64,000 nucleotides of DNA from Amycolatopsis bullii (GTDB taxonomy: Bacteria > Actinomycetota > Actinomycetes > Mycobacteriales > Pseudonocardiaceae): positions 81,488 to 145,487 of the forward strand of contig NZ_BNAW01000019.1 in the NCBI RefSeq assembly GCF_014654205.1, written 5' to 3'. The notes under the pieces were generated by a model. That model did no database searches and was not told where the DNA came from. It was given only the letters and a program-made list of their open reading frames with translations. The position numbers were made by a program, and so were the translations under genes. Of this stretch, positions 42,471-50,256 are shown in pieces; position 1 is the stretch's first letter; each line of letters starts with the position of its first letter.

Positions 42471-43685
42471 TCACGCGGTCGCCCCGGCCAGGCAGCCTTC
42501 CAGCACTTCGGCGGCCTTGCCGGCCCCGCCCGCGTTGCGCAGGTGCGTGCGCATGGCGCGCAGCGCGGCGCGGCACCGATCGTCGACGGCCACGGCGTCG
42601 ACGGCCTCCACCAGTTCCTCGGCGTCCAAGGGCCCGGGGACGGTCCGGCCGAGGCCGAGCGCGGCGACCTGGCCCGCGATCACGTGCTGGTCGACCTGCT
42701 GCGGCACGCACACCATCGGAACGCCGGCGTCGAGCGCCTCCATGACACTGCCCATGCCCGCGTGCGTGACGAAGACGCCGGCGTGCCGGAGGACGGCGGG
42801 GTGCGGAACCCATTGGCGGGGCTCGACGTTCGCCGGCAGCGGCCCGAGGTCGGCCGGGGCGATCGCGGAGCCGAGCGTCATCACGACGTGCCACCGGGTG
42901 CCGGCGAACGCCTGCGCGCACCGCTTGAAGAACTCGACGCGGCCGGGGCTGTAGGAGGTGCCGAGCGAAACCAGCACCACCGGGCGGCCGTCCGGCGGCG
43001 TCCAGCCGCCGGTGTCCGGCTCGTCCTTCCCGAAGCACGGCCCGACGAACGCGAACCGCGGGTCGAACTCGGCGCCGAAGGGCTGGAACTCCCGCGGCGC
43101 GAACACGATGTTGGGGCCGTGCTCGGCCCCGAAGCCTTCGATGTCGACGTCGCCGAGCCCGAACTTCTCGAGCAGTTCCTGCTGCCGCAGGAAGAACTCG
43201 ACGAGCGCCGGGTCGTCCGGCTGCAGGGTGGGCCGGCCCGCCGCGTGCTTGTCCTGCTCCCGGCTCATCGAGAACCGTTCGCTGGAGGCGATCGTCGGCA
43301 CGGTCTGCACGACCGGGCGGTCCCAGGCCTTGGCGAGGATGCGCGCGGTCTCGGACGCCGCGTGGTCGTGCACGAACAGGTCGGGGACGTCGCCGGTGAA
43401 CCGGTCGAGCGCGGCCGGCAGCGACGAGAGCGCCTCGGACACGAAGCTGGTCACCATTTCGGTCATCGCGGCCCGGGTCCCGGCGCCGGAAAGCCCCTTC
43501 TCCCAGGGGAACGTGGAGTCGTAGGGCAGGACGGCCGCCCCGGTGGCGGCCACCTGGCCGGCGAACCGGTCCGCGACCGCGTAGGTGACCCGGTGCCCGC
43601 GCTCGACCAGTTCCGCCACGACCGGCAAAGTCGGCGCGATGTGGGCGTACGCCGGGAAGCTGAAGAACGCGATGTGACCGGTCAT
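42471..43685 (-). CDS. macrolide glycosyltransferase, OleD/MGT family (GT1)
   Basis: 404 residues with GT-B fold. The N-terminus HIAFFSFPAYAHIAP places His15 at the catalytic-base position of OleD, and the C-terminal donor-binding motif is HAGMGSVMEALDAGVPMVCVPQQVDQ, of PSPG type. This MGT subfamily includes self-resistance enzymes that glucosylate macrolides inside the producer as well as some tailoring enzymes. It is the first gene of an operon with the DrrAB exporter and LLM oxidoreductase, and divergent from the 3,5-epimerase gene. Two further genes of the same subfamily lie at 50257 and 51498. Confidence 0.9.
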   Translation of the reverse strand: MTGHIAFFSFPAYAHIAPTLPVVAELVERGHRVTYAVADRFAGQVAATGAAVLPYDSTFPWEKGLSGAGTRAAMTEMVTSFVSEALSSLPAALDRFTGDVPDLFVHDHAASETARILAKAWDRPVVQTVPTIASSERFSMSREQDKHAAGRPTLQPDDPALVEFFLRQQELLEKFGLGDVDIEGFGAEHGPNIVFAPREFQPFGAEFDPRFAFVGPCFGKDEPDTGGWTPPDGRPVVLVSLGTSYSPGRVEFFKRCAQAFAGTRWHVVMTLGSAIAPADLGPLPANVEPRQWVPHPAVLRHAGVFVTHAGMGSVMEALDAGVPMVCVPQQVDQHVIAGQVAALGLGRTVPGPLDAEELVEAVDAVAVDDRCRAALRAMRTHLRNAGGAGKAAEVLEGCLAGATA

Positions 43686-43797
43686 CGGTGGTCGGACCCT
43701 CGTTTCGGGAGAACGGGCGTGACTGATCGCCTGGACCTGCGATCACCTGCCATGGTCGGGCATGCGCCCCCGCCCGGTGGCCGGCGGCGGGCCAGTC

Positions 43798-43813
43798 CTA
43801 GTCGATTCCCCAT
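43798..43813. promoter_or_regulatory. LuxR-like operator in divergent GT / epimerase region
   Basis: CTAGTCGATTCCCCAT matches 12 of 16 positions of CTVGGGAWWTCCCBAG. A second half-site, CTAGGG, follows near 43852. The dyad sits 112 bases from the GT start and 53 bases from the epimerase start, able to serve both. Confidence 0.45.
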
Positions 43814-43866
43814 TGTTCGCCGGCGATGGCCGCCGCGCCCCGGATGCCGACCTAGGGTCGGGCGTC

Positions 43867-44460
43867 GTGAAAGCACGCCAGCTGTCCATTTCCGGCGCCG
43901 TCGAGTTCACGCCCGTCGTGTACACCGACGACCGCGGAACGTTCGTGTCGCCGTTCGAGGAGCCGGACTTCAGTGCGGTGACCGGACGGCCCTTCGAGCT
44001 GTCGCGGACGATCCACAGCACTTCCCGGCGCGGTGTCGTGCGCGGGATCCACTTCACCGCGATGCCCCCGGCCGGCTACAAGCACGTGTTCTGCGCGCGC
44101 GGCCGCGCCCTCGACATCGCGGTCGACCTGCGGGTCGGCTCGCCCACGTTCGGGACGTGGGACGCCGTGGAGCTGGACGGGGAGTCGTTCCGCTCGCTGT
44201 ACCTCGCGGAGGGGCTCGGCCACGCGTTCGTCGCGCTGGAAGACGACACCGTGATGTCGTACCTGTGCTCGACGCGGTACGTGCCGAGCGAGGAGCTCTC
44301 GATCAGCCCGCTCGACCCGCGGATCGGGCTGCCCATCCCGGCCGGCACCGAGCCGCTCATGTCCGAACGCGACACGGCCGCGGTGACCCTCGACGAGGCC
44401 GCAGCCCGCGGGATGCTGCCGGACTACGAGCGGTGCCGCGCGCTGTTTCCGCTGCCCTGA
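43867..44460 (+). CDS. dTDP-4-keto-6-deoxyhexose (3,)5-epimerase, RmlC/EvaD-like
   Basis: 197 residues from a GTG. This is an RmlC cupin: DDRGTFVSPFEE, then catalytic His62 in RRGVVRGIHF, Lys72 in AGYKHVFCARGRALDIAVDLR with the paired Asp87, and Tyr132 in DTVMSYLCSTRY. It inverts C-5, and in some members C-3, of TDP-4-keto-6-deoxy sugars to give L-configured products. It is first in an operon with the 2,3-dehydratase (41-base gap). In the epivancosamine route EvaD acts only at C-5; sequence alone cannot decide that here. Confidence 0.93.
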   Translation: MKARQLSISGAVEFTPVVYTDDRGTFVSPFEEPDFSAVTGRPFELSRTIHSTSRRGVVRGIHFTAMPPAGYKHVFCARGRALDIAVDLRVGSPTFGTWDAVELDGESFRSLYLAEGLGHAFVALEDDTVMSYLCSTRYVPSEELSISPLDPRIGLPIPAGTEPLMSERDTAAVTLDEAAARGMLPDYERCRALFPLP

Positions 44461-44501
44461 AAACGTTGACCGCATCGAAGCCGGTGCGACGAGGAGCTCA
44501 G

Positions 44502-45896
44502 ATGACCGACGCCACCACGATGCTCGCACCTCCGCCTGTCGACGACGAGCCGGCGATCGCCGAACGGATCGCGAAGTCCGTGTCGTGCGCCGACGGGAAG
44601 GTGCTGGGCCTCGACGAGTTCCACCGGTGGTTCGCCGCCTGCGCGGAACGCAACTACACCGCCGTCGAACGGGTTCCGCTGGACGAGCTGACCGGGTGGG
44701 CCACCCATCCGGTGACCGGCAACATCGTGCACGACAGCGGGAAGTTCTTCACCGTCGAGGGCCTCGACGTCCGCCTGCCCGACGCCGCGGTGCCGTCCTG
44801 GACCCAGCCCATCATCAACCAGCCCGAGATCGGCATCCTCGGCATCCTGGTCAAGGAGTTCGACGGCGTCCTGCACTGCCTCATGCAGGCCAAGGTGGAG
44901 CCGGGCAACCGCAACGGCGTGCAGCTGTCGCCGACGGTCCAGGCCACCCGCAGCAACTACACCCGGGTCCACCAGGGCAAACCGGTGCCCTACCTCGAAT
45001 ACTTCCGCGACCGCTCGGACGACCGCCGCGTGGTGGCCGACGTCCGGCAGTCCGAGCAGGGCTCGTGGTTCCACCACAAGCGCAACCGCAACATGATCAT
45101 CGAGGTGTCGTCCGAGGTCGAGGTGCTCGACGGGTTCTGCTGGCTGAGCCTCGGCCAGGTGCACGCGCTGCTGCACGAGGAAGACGTCGTGAACATGGAC
45201 GCCAGGACCGTGCTGTCCTGCCTGCCCTTCGCCGGCGCGCCGGACAGCTCCCGGATGCGCGACCTGCTCGCCTGGATCACCGAGGCCCGGACCCGCAACG
45301 ACGTCTACGCCGACCGCATCCCGCTCAACGAGGTCACCGGCTGGCAGCGCGACGGAACGTCGATCCGGCACGAGTCGGGGAAGTTCTTCAACGTGATCGG
45401 CGTCGACGTCCGCGCGGGCGGGCGCGAGGTGCGCCGCTGGTGCCAGCCGATGATCGAGCCGATCGGGATCGGCGTGGTCGGCATGCTCGTGAAGCGGATC
45501 GACGGGGTGCTCCACTGCCTCATGCACGCCCGGGTCGAGCCGGGGTACGTCGACGTGGTCGAGCTCGCCCCGACGGTGCAGTGCACCCCGGAGAACTACA
45601 CGGTGCTGCCCGCCGCGGCCCACCCGCCGTTCCTCGGCGAGATCCTCGGCGCGGGGCCCGCGCGGATCAAGTACGACAACCTGCTTTCCGAGGAGGGCGG
45701 CCGGTTCCACCACGCGCTGAACCGGTACGTCGCGGTCGAGACCGGGATCGACGTCCCGCCGGAGCAGTTCCAGGAGTACCGCTGGGTGTCGCTGCCGCAG
45801 CTGACGGACCTCCTGCGGCACAGCCACTACGTCAACATCCAGGCCCGCAGCATCGTCGCGTGCCTGCACAGCCTGCAGGGGACGGCGAACCGCTGA
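44502..45896 (+). CDS. NDP-hexose 2,3-dehydratase (EvaA/TylX3-like)
   Basis: 464 residues, with GAGGAG before the ATG. It is a two-fold internal repeat of a nucleotide-sugar-binding domain: HDSGKFFTVEGLDVR and HESGKFFNVIGVDVR, EFDGVLHCLMQAKVEPGNRNGVQLSPTVQ and RIDGVLHCLMHARVEPGYVDVVELAPTVQ in the first and second halves. This duplication and the S-P/A-P-T-V-Q motif are diagnostic for the 2,3-dehydratases that begin 2-deoxygenation of TDP-4-keto-6-deoxyglucose. In the vancosamine pathway the product goes directly to 3-transamination. A strong terminator follows. Confidence 0.95.
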   Translation: MTDATTMLAPPPVDDEPAIAERIAKSVSCADGKVLGLDEFHRWFAACAERNYTAVERVPLDELTGWATHPVTGNIVHDSGKFFTVEGLDVRLPDAAVPSWTQPIINQPEIGILGILVKEFDGVLHCLMQAKVEPGNRNGVQLSPTVQATRSNYTRVHQGKPVPYLEYFRDRSDDRRVVADVRQSEQGSWFHHKRNRNMIIEVSSEVEVLDGFCWLSLGQVHALLHEEDVVNMDARTVLSCLPFAGAPDSSRMRDLLAWITEARTRNDVYADRIPLNEVTGWQRDGTSIRHESGKFFNVIGVDVRAGGREVRRWCQPMIEPIGIGVVGMLVKRIDGVLHCLMHARVEPGYVDVVELAPTVQCTPENYTVLPAAAHPPFLGEILGAGPARIKYDNLLSEEGGRFHHALNRYVAVETGIDVPPEQFQEYRWVSLPQLTDLLRHSHYVNIQARSIVACLHSLQGTANR

Positions 45897-45917
45897 CCAG
45901 CCGCGGCAGACCACGCG

Positions 45918-45951
45918 GAAGAGGGCCGGACGGGAACGTCCGGCCCTCTTC
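45918..45951. terminator. bidirectional stem-loop terminator
   Basis: A 15-bp perfect stem (GAAGAGGGCCGGACG, 45918-45932, with 45937-45951) closed by a GGAA loop, between the convergent 2,3-dehydratase and EryCIII-like glycosyltransferase genes. TT precedes the end on the dehydratase side. Confidence 0.87.
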
Positions 45952-45962
45952 TCGTCGCCGGG

Positions 45963-47225
45963 TCAGACGAGGCTGCGGTTCGAGCGGTGGGTGATGGTCA
46001 GGCGCTCCAGCTGCGGCACGATCTCCGCCGCCGACGGGGTGGTCATCATCTCGGCGCGCAGGGCGCCGGCGTCGGCGGCGAAGGACGGCTCCGACAGCAG
46101 CCGGAGCACGCCCTGCCGGACCTGCTCCGCGTCGGCCGTCGCCCCGTCCGCGAACAACGCGGCCCCGGCCGCACTGAGGTTGTGCGCCACCGGCATCAGG
46201 TCGCCGTACCGGATGGGGAGCAGGAACTGGGGTACGCCGTAGTAGGCCGCCGTGATCCACGAGCCGTAGCCGCCGTGGTTGACCGTGACCGAGCAGCTGG
46301 GCAGGAGGGTGTGCAGCGGGACGAACCCGGTGAGCCTGGTGTTCGGCGGCACCGCCGCCGCGGGCAGCTCGCCGGGGTCGAACGTCGCCAGCACCTCGAC
46401 GTCGAGGTCGGCCAGGGAGTCGAGCACCGTCCCGATCGGCAGGTAGCTCGAGTCCACGCCGAAGGAAGCCCCGGGAGTCAGGCACACCCGGGGCTTCTCC
46501 GGCGGCCGCAGCACCCAGTCCGGTGCGATCGACGGCCCGTTGTAGGGCGTGTAGCGCACCGGCACGCGGGGCACCGGGAGCGGCAGCTGGATGCGGGCGG
46601 GGAGCAGGTCGATGCTCCACTGTCCATTGAGGATCTCGTCGTCGAACTCGTGGCCGTAGCGGTCGAGGTACCCGCCGAGCCAGTCGCCGAGCGGGTCGAT
46701 GCCGGCCCGCGCCGGGTCCTGCGCCCGCAGGTCGAGGAACGCCGCCCGGGTCGTCGAGTACACGTCGGCGGCCCACAGCAGCCGCGCGTGCGCGGCCCCG
46801 CTGACCCGCGCCGCGACGGCGCCGGCGAAGGTGAGCGGGTCCCAGACGACCAGATCCGGCCGCCAGGACAGGCAGAACTCCACGAGCTCGTGCACCATCG
46901 AGTTGCTGTAGACGTCGAGGCCCATCCGCTCCTCGGTGGACTTGAGCAGCACCTCGTCCCAGCCCAGCACGTCGCTGGAGATTTCGGTCCAGGCCGCGTA
47001 GTCCTTCTCCAGCATCCCGTTCCGCTGCGCCTCCATCACGATGTCGTGCATCGGGTGGTCGACGCCGACGGGCACCGCGGTCAGCCCGGTGCCCGCGATG
47101 ACCGGCGCCATCCCGGGATTGCTCGCCATCCTGACCTCGTGCCCGGCCGCGGCCATGGCCCAGCCGAGCGGGGCCATGGCGTAGACGTGCGACTTCTCGG
47201 ACAGGGTCGCAAAGAGCACCCGCAT
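45963..47225 (-). CDS. glycosyltransferase, EryCIII/DesVII-like (GT1)
   Basis: 420 residues. The N-terminus RVLFATLSEKSHVYAMAPLGWAMAAAGHEVRMAS, with His13, and the donor motif NHGGYGSWITAAYYGVPQFLLP are typical of the EryCIII/DesVII/AknS branch that transfers deoxy-amino sugars to polyketide aglycones. VWDPLTFAGAVAARVSGAAHARLLW is a further family block. Members of this branch usually need a P450-like helper (EryCII/DesVIII), which I do not find in this window. It lies 14 bases after the aminotransferase gene in the same operon, so the amino sugar is its likely donor. Confidence 0.9.
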   Translation of the reverse strand: MRVLFATLSEKSHVYAMAPLGWAMAAAGHEVRMASNPGMAPVIAGTGLTAVPVGVDHPMHDIVMEAQRNGMLEKDYAAWTEISSDVLGWDEVLLKSTEERMGLDVYSNSMVHELVEFCLSWRPDLVVWDPLTFAGAVAARVSGAAHARLLWAADVYSTTRAAFLDLRAQDPARAGIDPLGDWLGGYLDRYGHEFDDEILNGQWSIDLLPARIQLPLPVPRVPVRYTPYNGPSIAPDWVLRPPEKPRVCLTPGASFGVDSSYLPIGTVLDSLADLDVEVLATFDPGELPAAAVPPNTRLTGFVPLHTLLPSCSVTVNHGGYGSWITAAYYGVPQFLLPIRYGDLMPVAHNLSAAGAALFADGATADAEQVRQGVLRLLSEPSFAADAGALRAEMMTTPSAAEIVPQLERLTITHRSNRSLV

Positions 47226-47239
47226 CGGGGGTCCTTCCG

Positions 47240-48349
47240 TCAGAGGGTGGCGAGCACCTCGCGCAGCGCGCTGATGACCTTGTCCTGGAGGTCTTCGCTG
47301 AGGCTGGCGTACATCGGCAGCGAGAAGATCTGGTCGGCGAGCTCCTCGGTCACCGGCAGCGAGCCCTTCTCGTAACCGAGGTGGGCGAAGCCGGTCATCG
47401 TGTGCGCGGGCCAGCGGTAGCTCACGCTGATGTTGATGTCGTAGGTGCTCATGCGCTCGATGATCTTCTCGCGCTGCGGGTGCCGGGCGACGTAGAGGTA
47501 GTAGACGTGGTCGTTGCCCGGCGTGATCTGCGGCAGCACGAGATCGGTGTCGCCGAGCCCTTCGGCGTAGCGCTGCGCGACCCGGCGCCGGGCGGCGAGG
47601 TAGCCGTCGAACCGCTTCAGCTTGCGGCGCAGGATCTCCGCGTGCACCTCGTCGAGCCGGCTGTTGTGGCCGGGCGTCTGGACGACGTAGTACTGCTTCT
47701 CCATGCCGTAGTACCGCAGCCGGCGCAGGTTCGCGGCGGTCTCGGCGTTCGCCGTGACGACCGCCCCGCCGTCGCCGTAGGCGCCGAGCACCTTGGTGGG
47801 GTAGAAGGAGAACGCCGCGGCGTCGCCGGTCGTGCCCGCGAGCACGCCGTTCTGCCTGGCGCCGTGGGACTGGGCGCAGTCCTCGAGGAGCACGAGGTTG
47901 TGCTTCGCCGCCAGCGCCTTCAGCGGCGCGAGGTCGACGCACTGGCCGTAGAGGTGCACGGGCAGCAGGCACTTGGTGCGTTCGGTGATCGCGGCCTCGA
48001 CGAGGTCGGTGTTCATCAGGTAGTCGCCGGGGTTGATGTCCACGAACACCGGGGTCGCGCCGACCTGGTCGATGGCGATGATGGTGGGGGCGGCGGTGTT
48101 CGAGACGGTGATGACCTCGTCGCCGCGGCCGACGCCGAGCGCCCGGAGCGCGAGCACGATGGCGTTCGTGCCGTTGTCACAGCTGACACAGTGGTCGATG
48201 CCGTGGTAGGCGGCGTACTCGGCTTCGAAGTTCTTGACGCTCTGGCCCATGACGAGCTGGCCGGACCGGAAGACCGTGTCGACGGCGTCGAGGATGTCGT
48301 CCCGCTCGTTCTCGTACTCCTGCTTGTAGTCCCAGGTGAGAATGGGCAT
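47240..48349 (-). CDS. DegT/DnrJ/EryC1-type sugar aminotransferase (EvaB-like)
   Basis: 369 residues. PLP-binding Lys186 sits in FSFYPTKVLGAYGDGGAV; LLEDCAQSHGA supplies the Asp that pairs with the pyridine nitrogen, and NTAAPTIIAIDQVGATPVFVDI and PVHLYGQ are the family blocks. It belongs to the VIbeta sugar aminotransferases such as DesV, TylB and EvaB that place an amino group at C-3 of TDP-keto-deoxy sugars. Together with the 2,3-dehydratase this yields a 3-amino-2,3,6-trideoxy sugar. It is first gene of a two-gene operon, divergent from the GH20 gene. Confidence 0.93.
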   Translation of the reverse strand: MPILTWDYKQEYENERDDILDAVDTVFRSGQLVMGQSVKNFEAEYAAYHGIDHCVSCDNGTNAIVLALRALGVGRGDEVITVSNTAAPTIIAIDQVGATPVFVDINPGDYLMNTDLVEAAITERTKCLLPVHLYGQCVDLAPLKALAAKHNLVLLEDCAQSHGARQNGVLAGTTGDAAAFSFYPTKVLGAYGDGGAVVTANAETAANLRRLRYYGMEKQYYVVQTPGHNSRLDEVHAEILRRKLKRFDGYLAARRRVAQRYAEGLGDTDLVLPQITPGNDHVYYLYVARHPQREKIIERMSTYDINISVSYRWPAHTMTGFAHLGYEKGSLPVTEELADQIFSLPMYASLSEDLQDKVISALREVLATL

Positions 48350-48465
48350 CCGGGGGTACCTCCTGCGAAAGTGGGGGGACGACGCTGCGCGACGTCGCGC
48401 GAGCGGGGGCAGCGGGCCAAGGCAATCGGCTGCGCGTGCGGGCGGCAAGCCCGCACTGCCGAGTA

Positions 48466-48481
48466 CTAAGGGAATTCCTGG
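48466..48481. promoter_or_regulatory. LuxR-like dyad between aminotransferase and GH20 genes
   Basis: CTAAGGGAATTCCTGG holds GGGAATTCC, nine tenths of the GGGAWWTCCC core. Related short elements CTAGGAATCC (48525) and CTAGGG (48544) follow on the GH20 side, so the 264-base divergent promoter region carries three. Confidence 0.4.
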
Positions 48482-48613
48482 TCCGGGCCGGGCGGCGCCG
48501 GAGGGGACGGCGCTGAGAAAACTGCTAGGAATCCGCGGCACCGCTAGGGCGGGGTGCCTGCTCGGTATACCCATGGAGCCTGCTGATCCCAGAGTTCATG
48601 AGGTGGTCCGACC

Positions 48614-50242
48614 ATGGTGCAATCCACGACCGACCGACGGCGGTTCCGGGGCCTGTTCCTCGTGCTGGCCCTGGTCGCCGGGCTGGTGGTGCCGGCGGCG
48701 CAGCCGGCCGTGGCGGCCGACGGGATCCCGTCGCTGGCCCGGGTCGTCCCGGCGCCGGTGAGCGTGCAGCCGGCGAACGGGGTGACCTTCGAGCTGCGGC
48801 CGTGGTCGGTGCTCTCCTACGACCCGCGGCTGCCGCGGGCGCGGCAGGTCGCCGACGGCTTCGCGGCCCAGCTGCGGCCGGCCACCGGCTTCCCGCTGCC
48901 GGTGGTCCCGGCGGTGCCGGGGCTGACGCCGCCGGGGATCTCCCTGCAGCTCGGCGGGGGTGAGCAACTCGGCGGGGAGGGCTACCGCCTCGACATCGGC
49001 GCGGACTCGGTCCGGATCAAGGCGAATCGGGCCGAGGGGCTGTACCACGGCGTGCAGACCGTGCGCCAGCTGCTGCCGGCGAAGGCCGAGCGGACCTCGG
49101 TGCAGCCGGGGCCGTGGCCGCTGCCCGGCGGGTCGGTCACGGACTACCCGCGGTACGCCTACCGCAGCGCGATGCTGGACGTCGCCCGGCACTTCTGGAC
49201 GGTGCCCGAGGTGAAGAAGTACATCGACGACATCGCCCGCTACAAGCTCAACTACCTGCACCTGCACCTGACCGACGACCAGGGCTGGCGGCTCGCCATC
49301 AACGGCTGGCCGCGGCTGACCTCGGTGGGCGGGGCGACCGGCGTCGGCGGCGAGCGGGGCGGCTACTTCACCCAGGACGACTACCGGGCGATCGTCGCGT
49401 ACGCCGACGCGCACTTCATGACCGTGATCCCGGAGATCGAAGGGCCCTCGCACGCGAACGCCGCGCGCTCGTCGTACGCGGAGCTGAACTGCGACGGTGT
49501 CGCGCCGCCGGTCTTCACCGACATCTACGGCAGCCCGTACAGCACCCTGTGCCTGGGCAAGGAGATCACCTACCGGTTCCTCGACGACGTGATCCGCCAG
49601 GTCGCCGCGCTGACCCCGGGCCCGTACCTGAACATCGGCGGCGACGAGGCGAAGGACGTCCCGAAGGACCAGTACCGCGCCTACGTGCAGCGGGTGCAGG
49701 CGATCGTGGCGAAGTACGGCAAGAAGCTCATCGGCTGGCAGGAGCTGACCGGCTCGGCCGATCCGGCGCGGACCACGGCGCAGATCTGGTTCCCCGAGGA
49801 AGCCGACTCGCCGGCCATCGCCGACGCGAGCAGGCACGGGGCGAAGCTGATCATGTCCCCGGCGGAGCACGCCTACCTCGACATGAAGTACGACGAGGAC
49901 AACCCCGGGTACCCGGTCGGGCAGTTCTGGGCCGGTTTCATCGAGGTGCGGGACGCCTACGAATGGGACCCGGAGACGGTGATCCCCGGGATCGACGTGA
50001 GGTCCGTCATCGGCGTCTCGGCCCCGCTGTTCACCGAGCTGGTCTTCGAACGGCCGGACGTCGACGTCCTCGCCTTCCCCCGGCTGCCCGCGATCGCCGA
50101 GCTCGGCTGGTCTCCGGCGGCGGCCCACGACTGGAACTCGTTCCGCGACCGGCTGGCCGCGCAGGGGCCGCACTGGGACCTCACCGGTGTCGGCTACTAC
50201 CGCTCGCCGCAGATCGACTGGCCCCCGCGGGAAACCCGGTAG
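48614..50242 (+). CDS. secreted GH20 beta-N-acetylhexosaminidase in the glycosyltransferase operon
   Basis: 542 residues. A signal peptide with an RRRF motif (possibly Tat) and hydrophobic core runs to about residue 35. Residues 45-165 are the GH20b N-terminal domain; 175-530 the GH20 barrel with RYAYRSAMLDVARHFW, YKLNYLHLHLTDDQGWRL, VIPEIEGPSHANAA and the catalytic pair Asp344-Glu345 in NIGGDEA, the basis of substrate-assisted cleavage of N-acetylhexosaminides. It precedes two glycosyltransferases and a P450, 14 bases from the first GT. A secreted glycosidase in this setting suggests removal of a masking sugar from the exported product, as OleR and DesR (both GH3) do. Ordinary chitin-oligosaccharide scavenging is the alternative. 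Confidence 0.92.
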   Translation: MVQSTTDRRRFRGLFLVLALVAGLVVPAAQPAVAADGIPSLARVVPAPVSVQPANGVTFELRPWSVLSYDPRLPRARQVADGFAAQLRPATGFPLPVVPAVPGLTPPGISLQLGGGEQLGGEGYRLDIGADSVRIKANRAEGLYHGVQTVRQLLPAKAERTSVQPGPWPLPGGSVTDYPRYAYRSAMLDVARHFWTVPEVKKYIDDIARYKLNYLHLHLTDDQGWRLAINGWPRLTSVGGATGVGGERGGYFTQDDYRAIVAYADAHFMTVIPEIEGPSHANAARSSYAELNCDGVAPPVFTDIYGSPYSTLCLGKEITYRFLDDVIRQVAALTPGPYLNIGGDEAKDVPKDQYRAYVQRVQAIVAKYGKKLIGWQELTGSADPARTTAQIWFPEEADSPAIADASRHGAKLIMSPAEHAYLDMKYDEDNPGYPVGQFWAGFIEVRDAYEWDPETVIPGIDVRSVIGVSAPLFTELVFERPDVDVLAFPRLPAIAELGWSPAAAHDWNSFRDRLAAQGPHWDLTGVGYYRSPQIDWPPRETR

Positions 50243-50256
50243 CGAACGGAGCTCTC

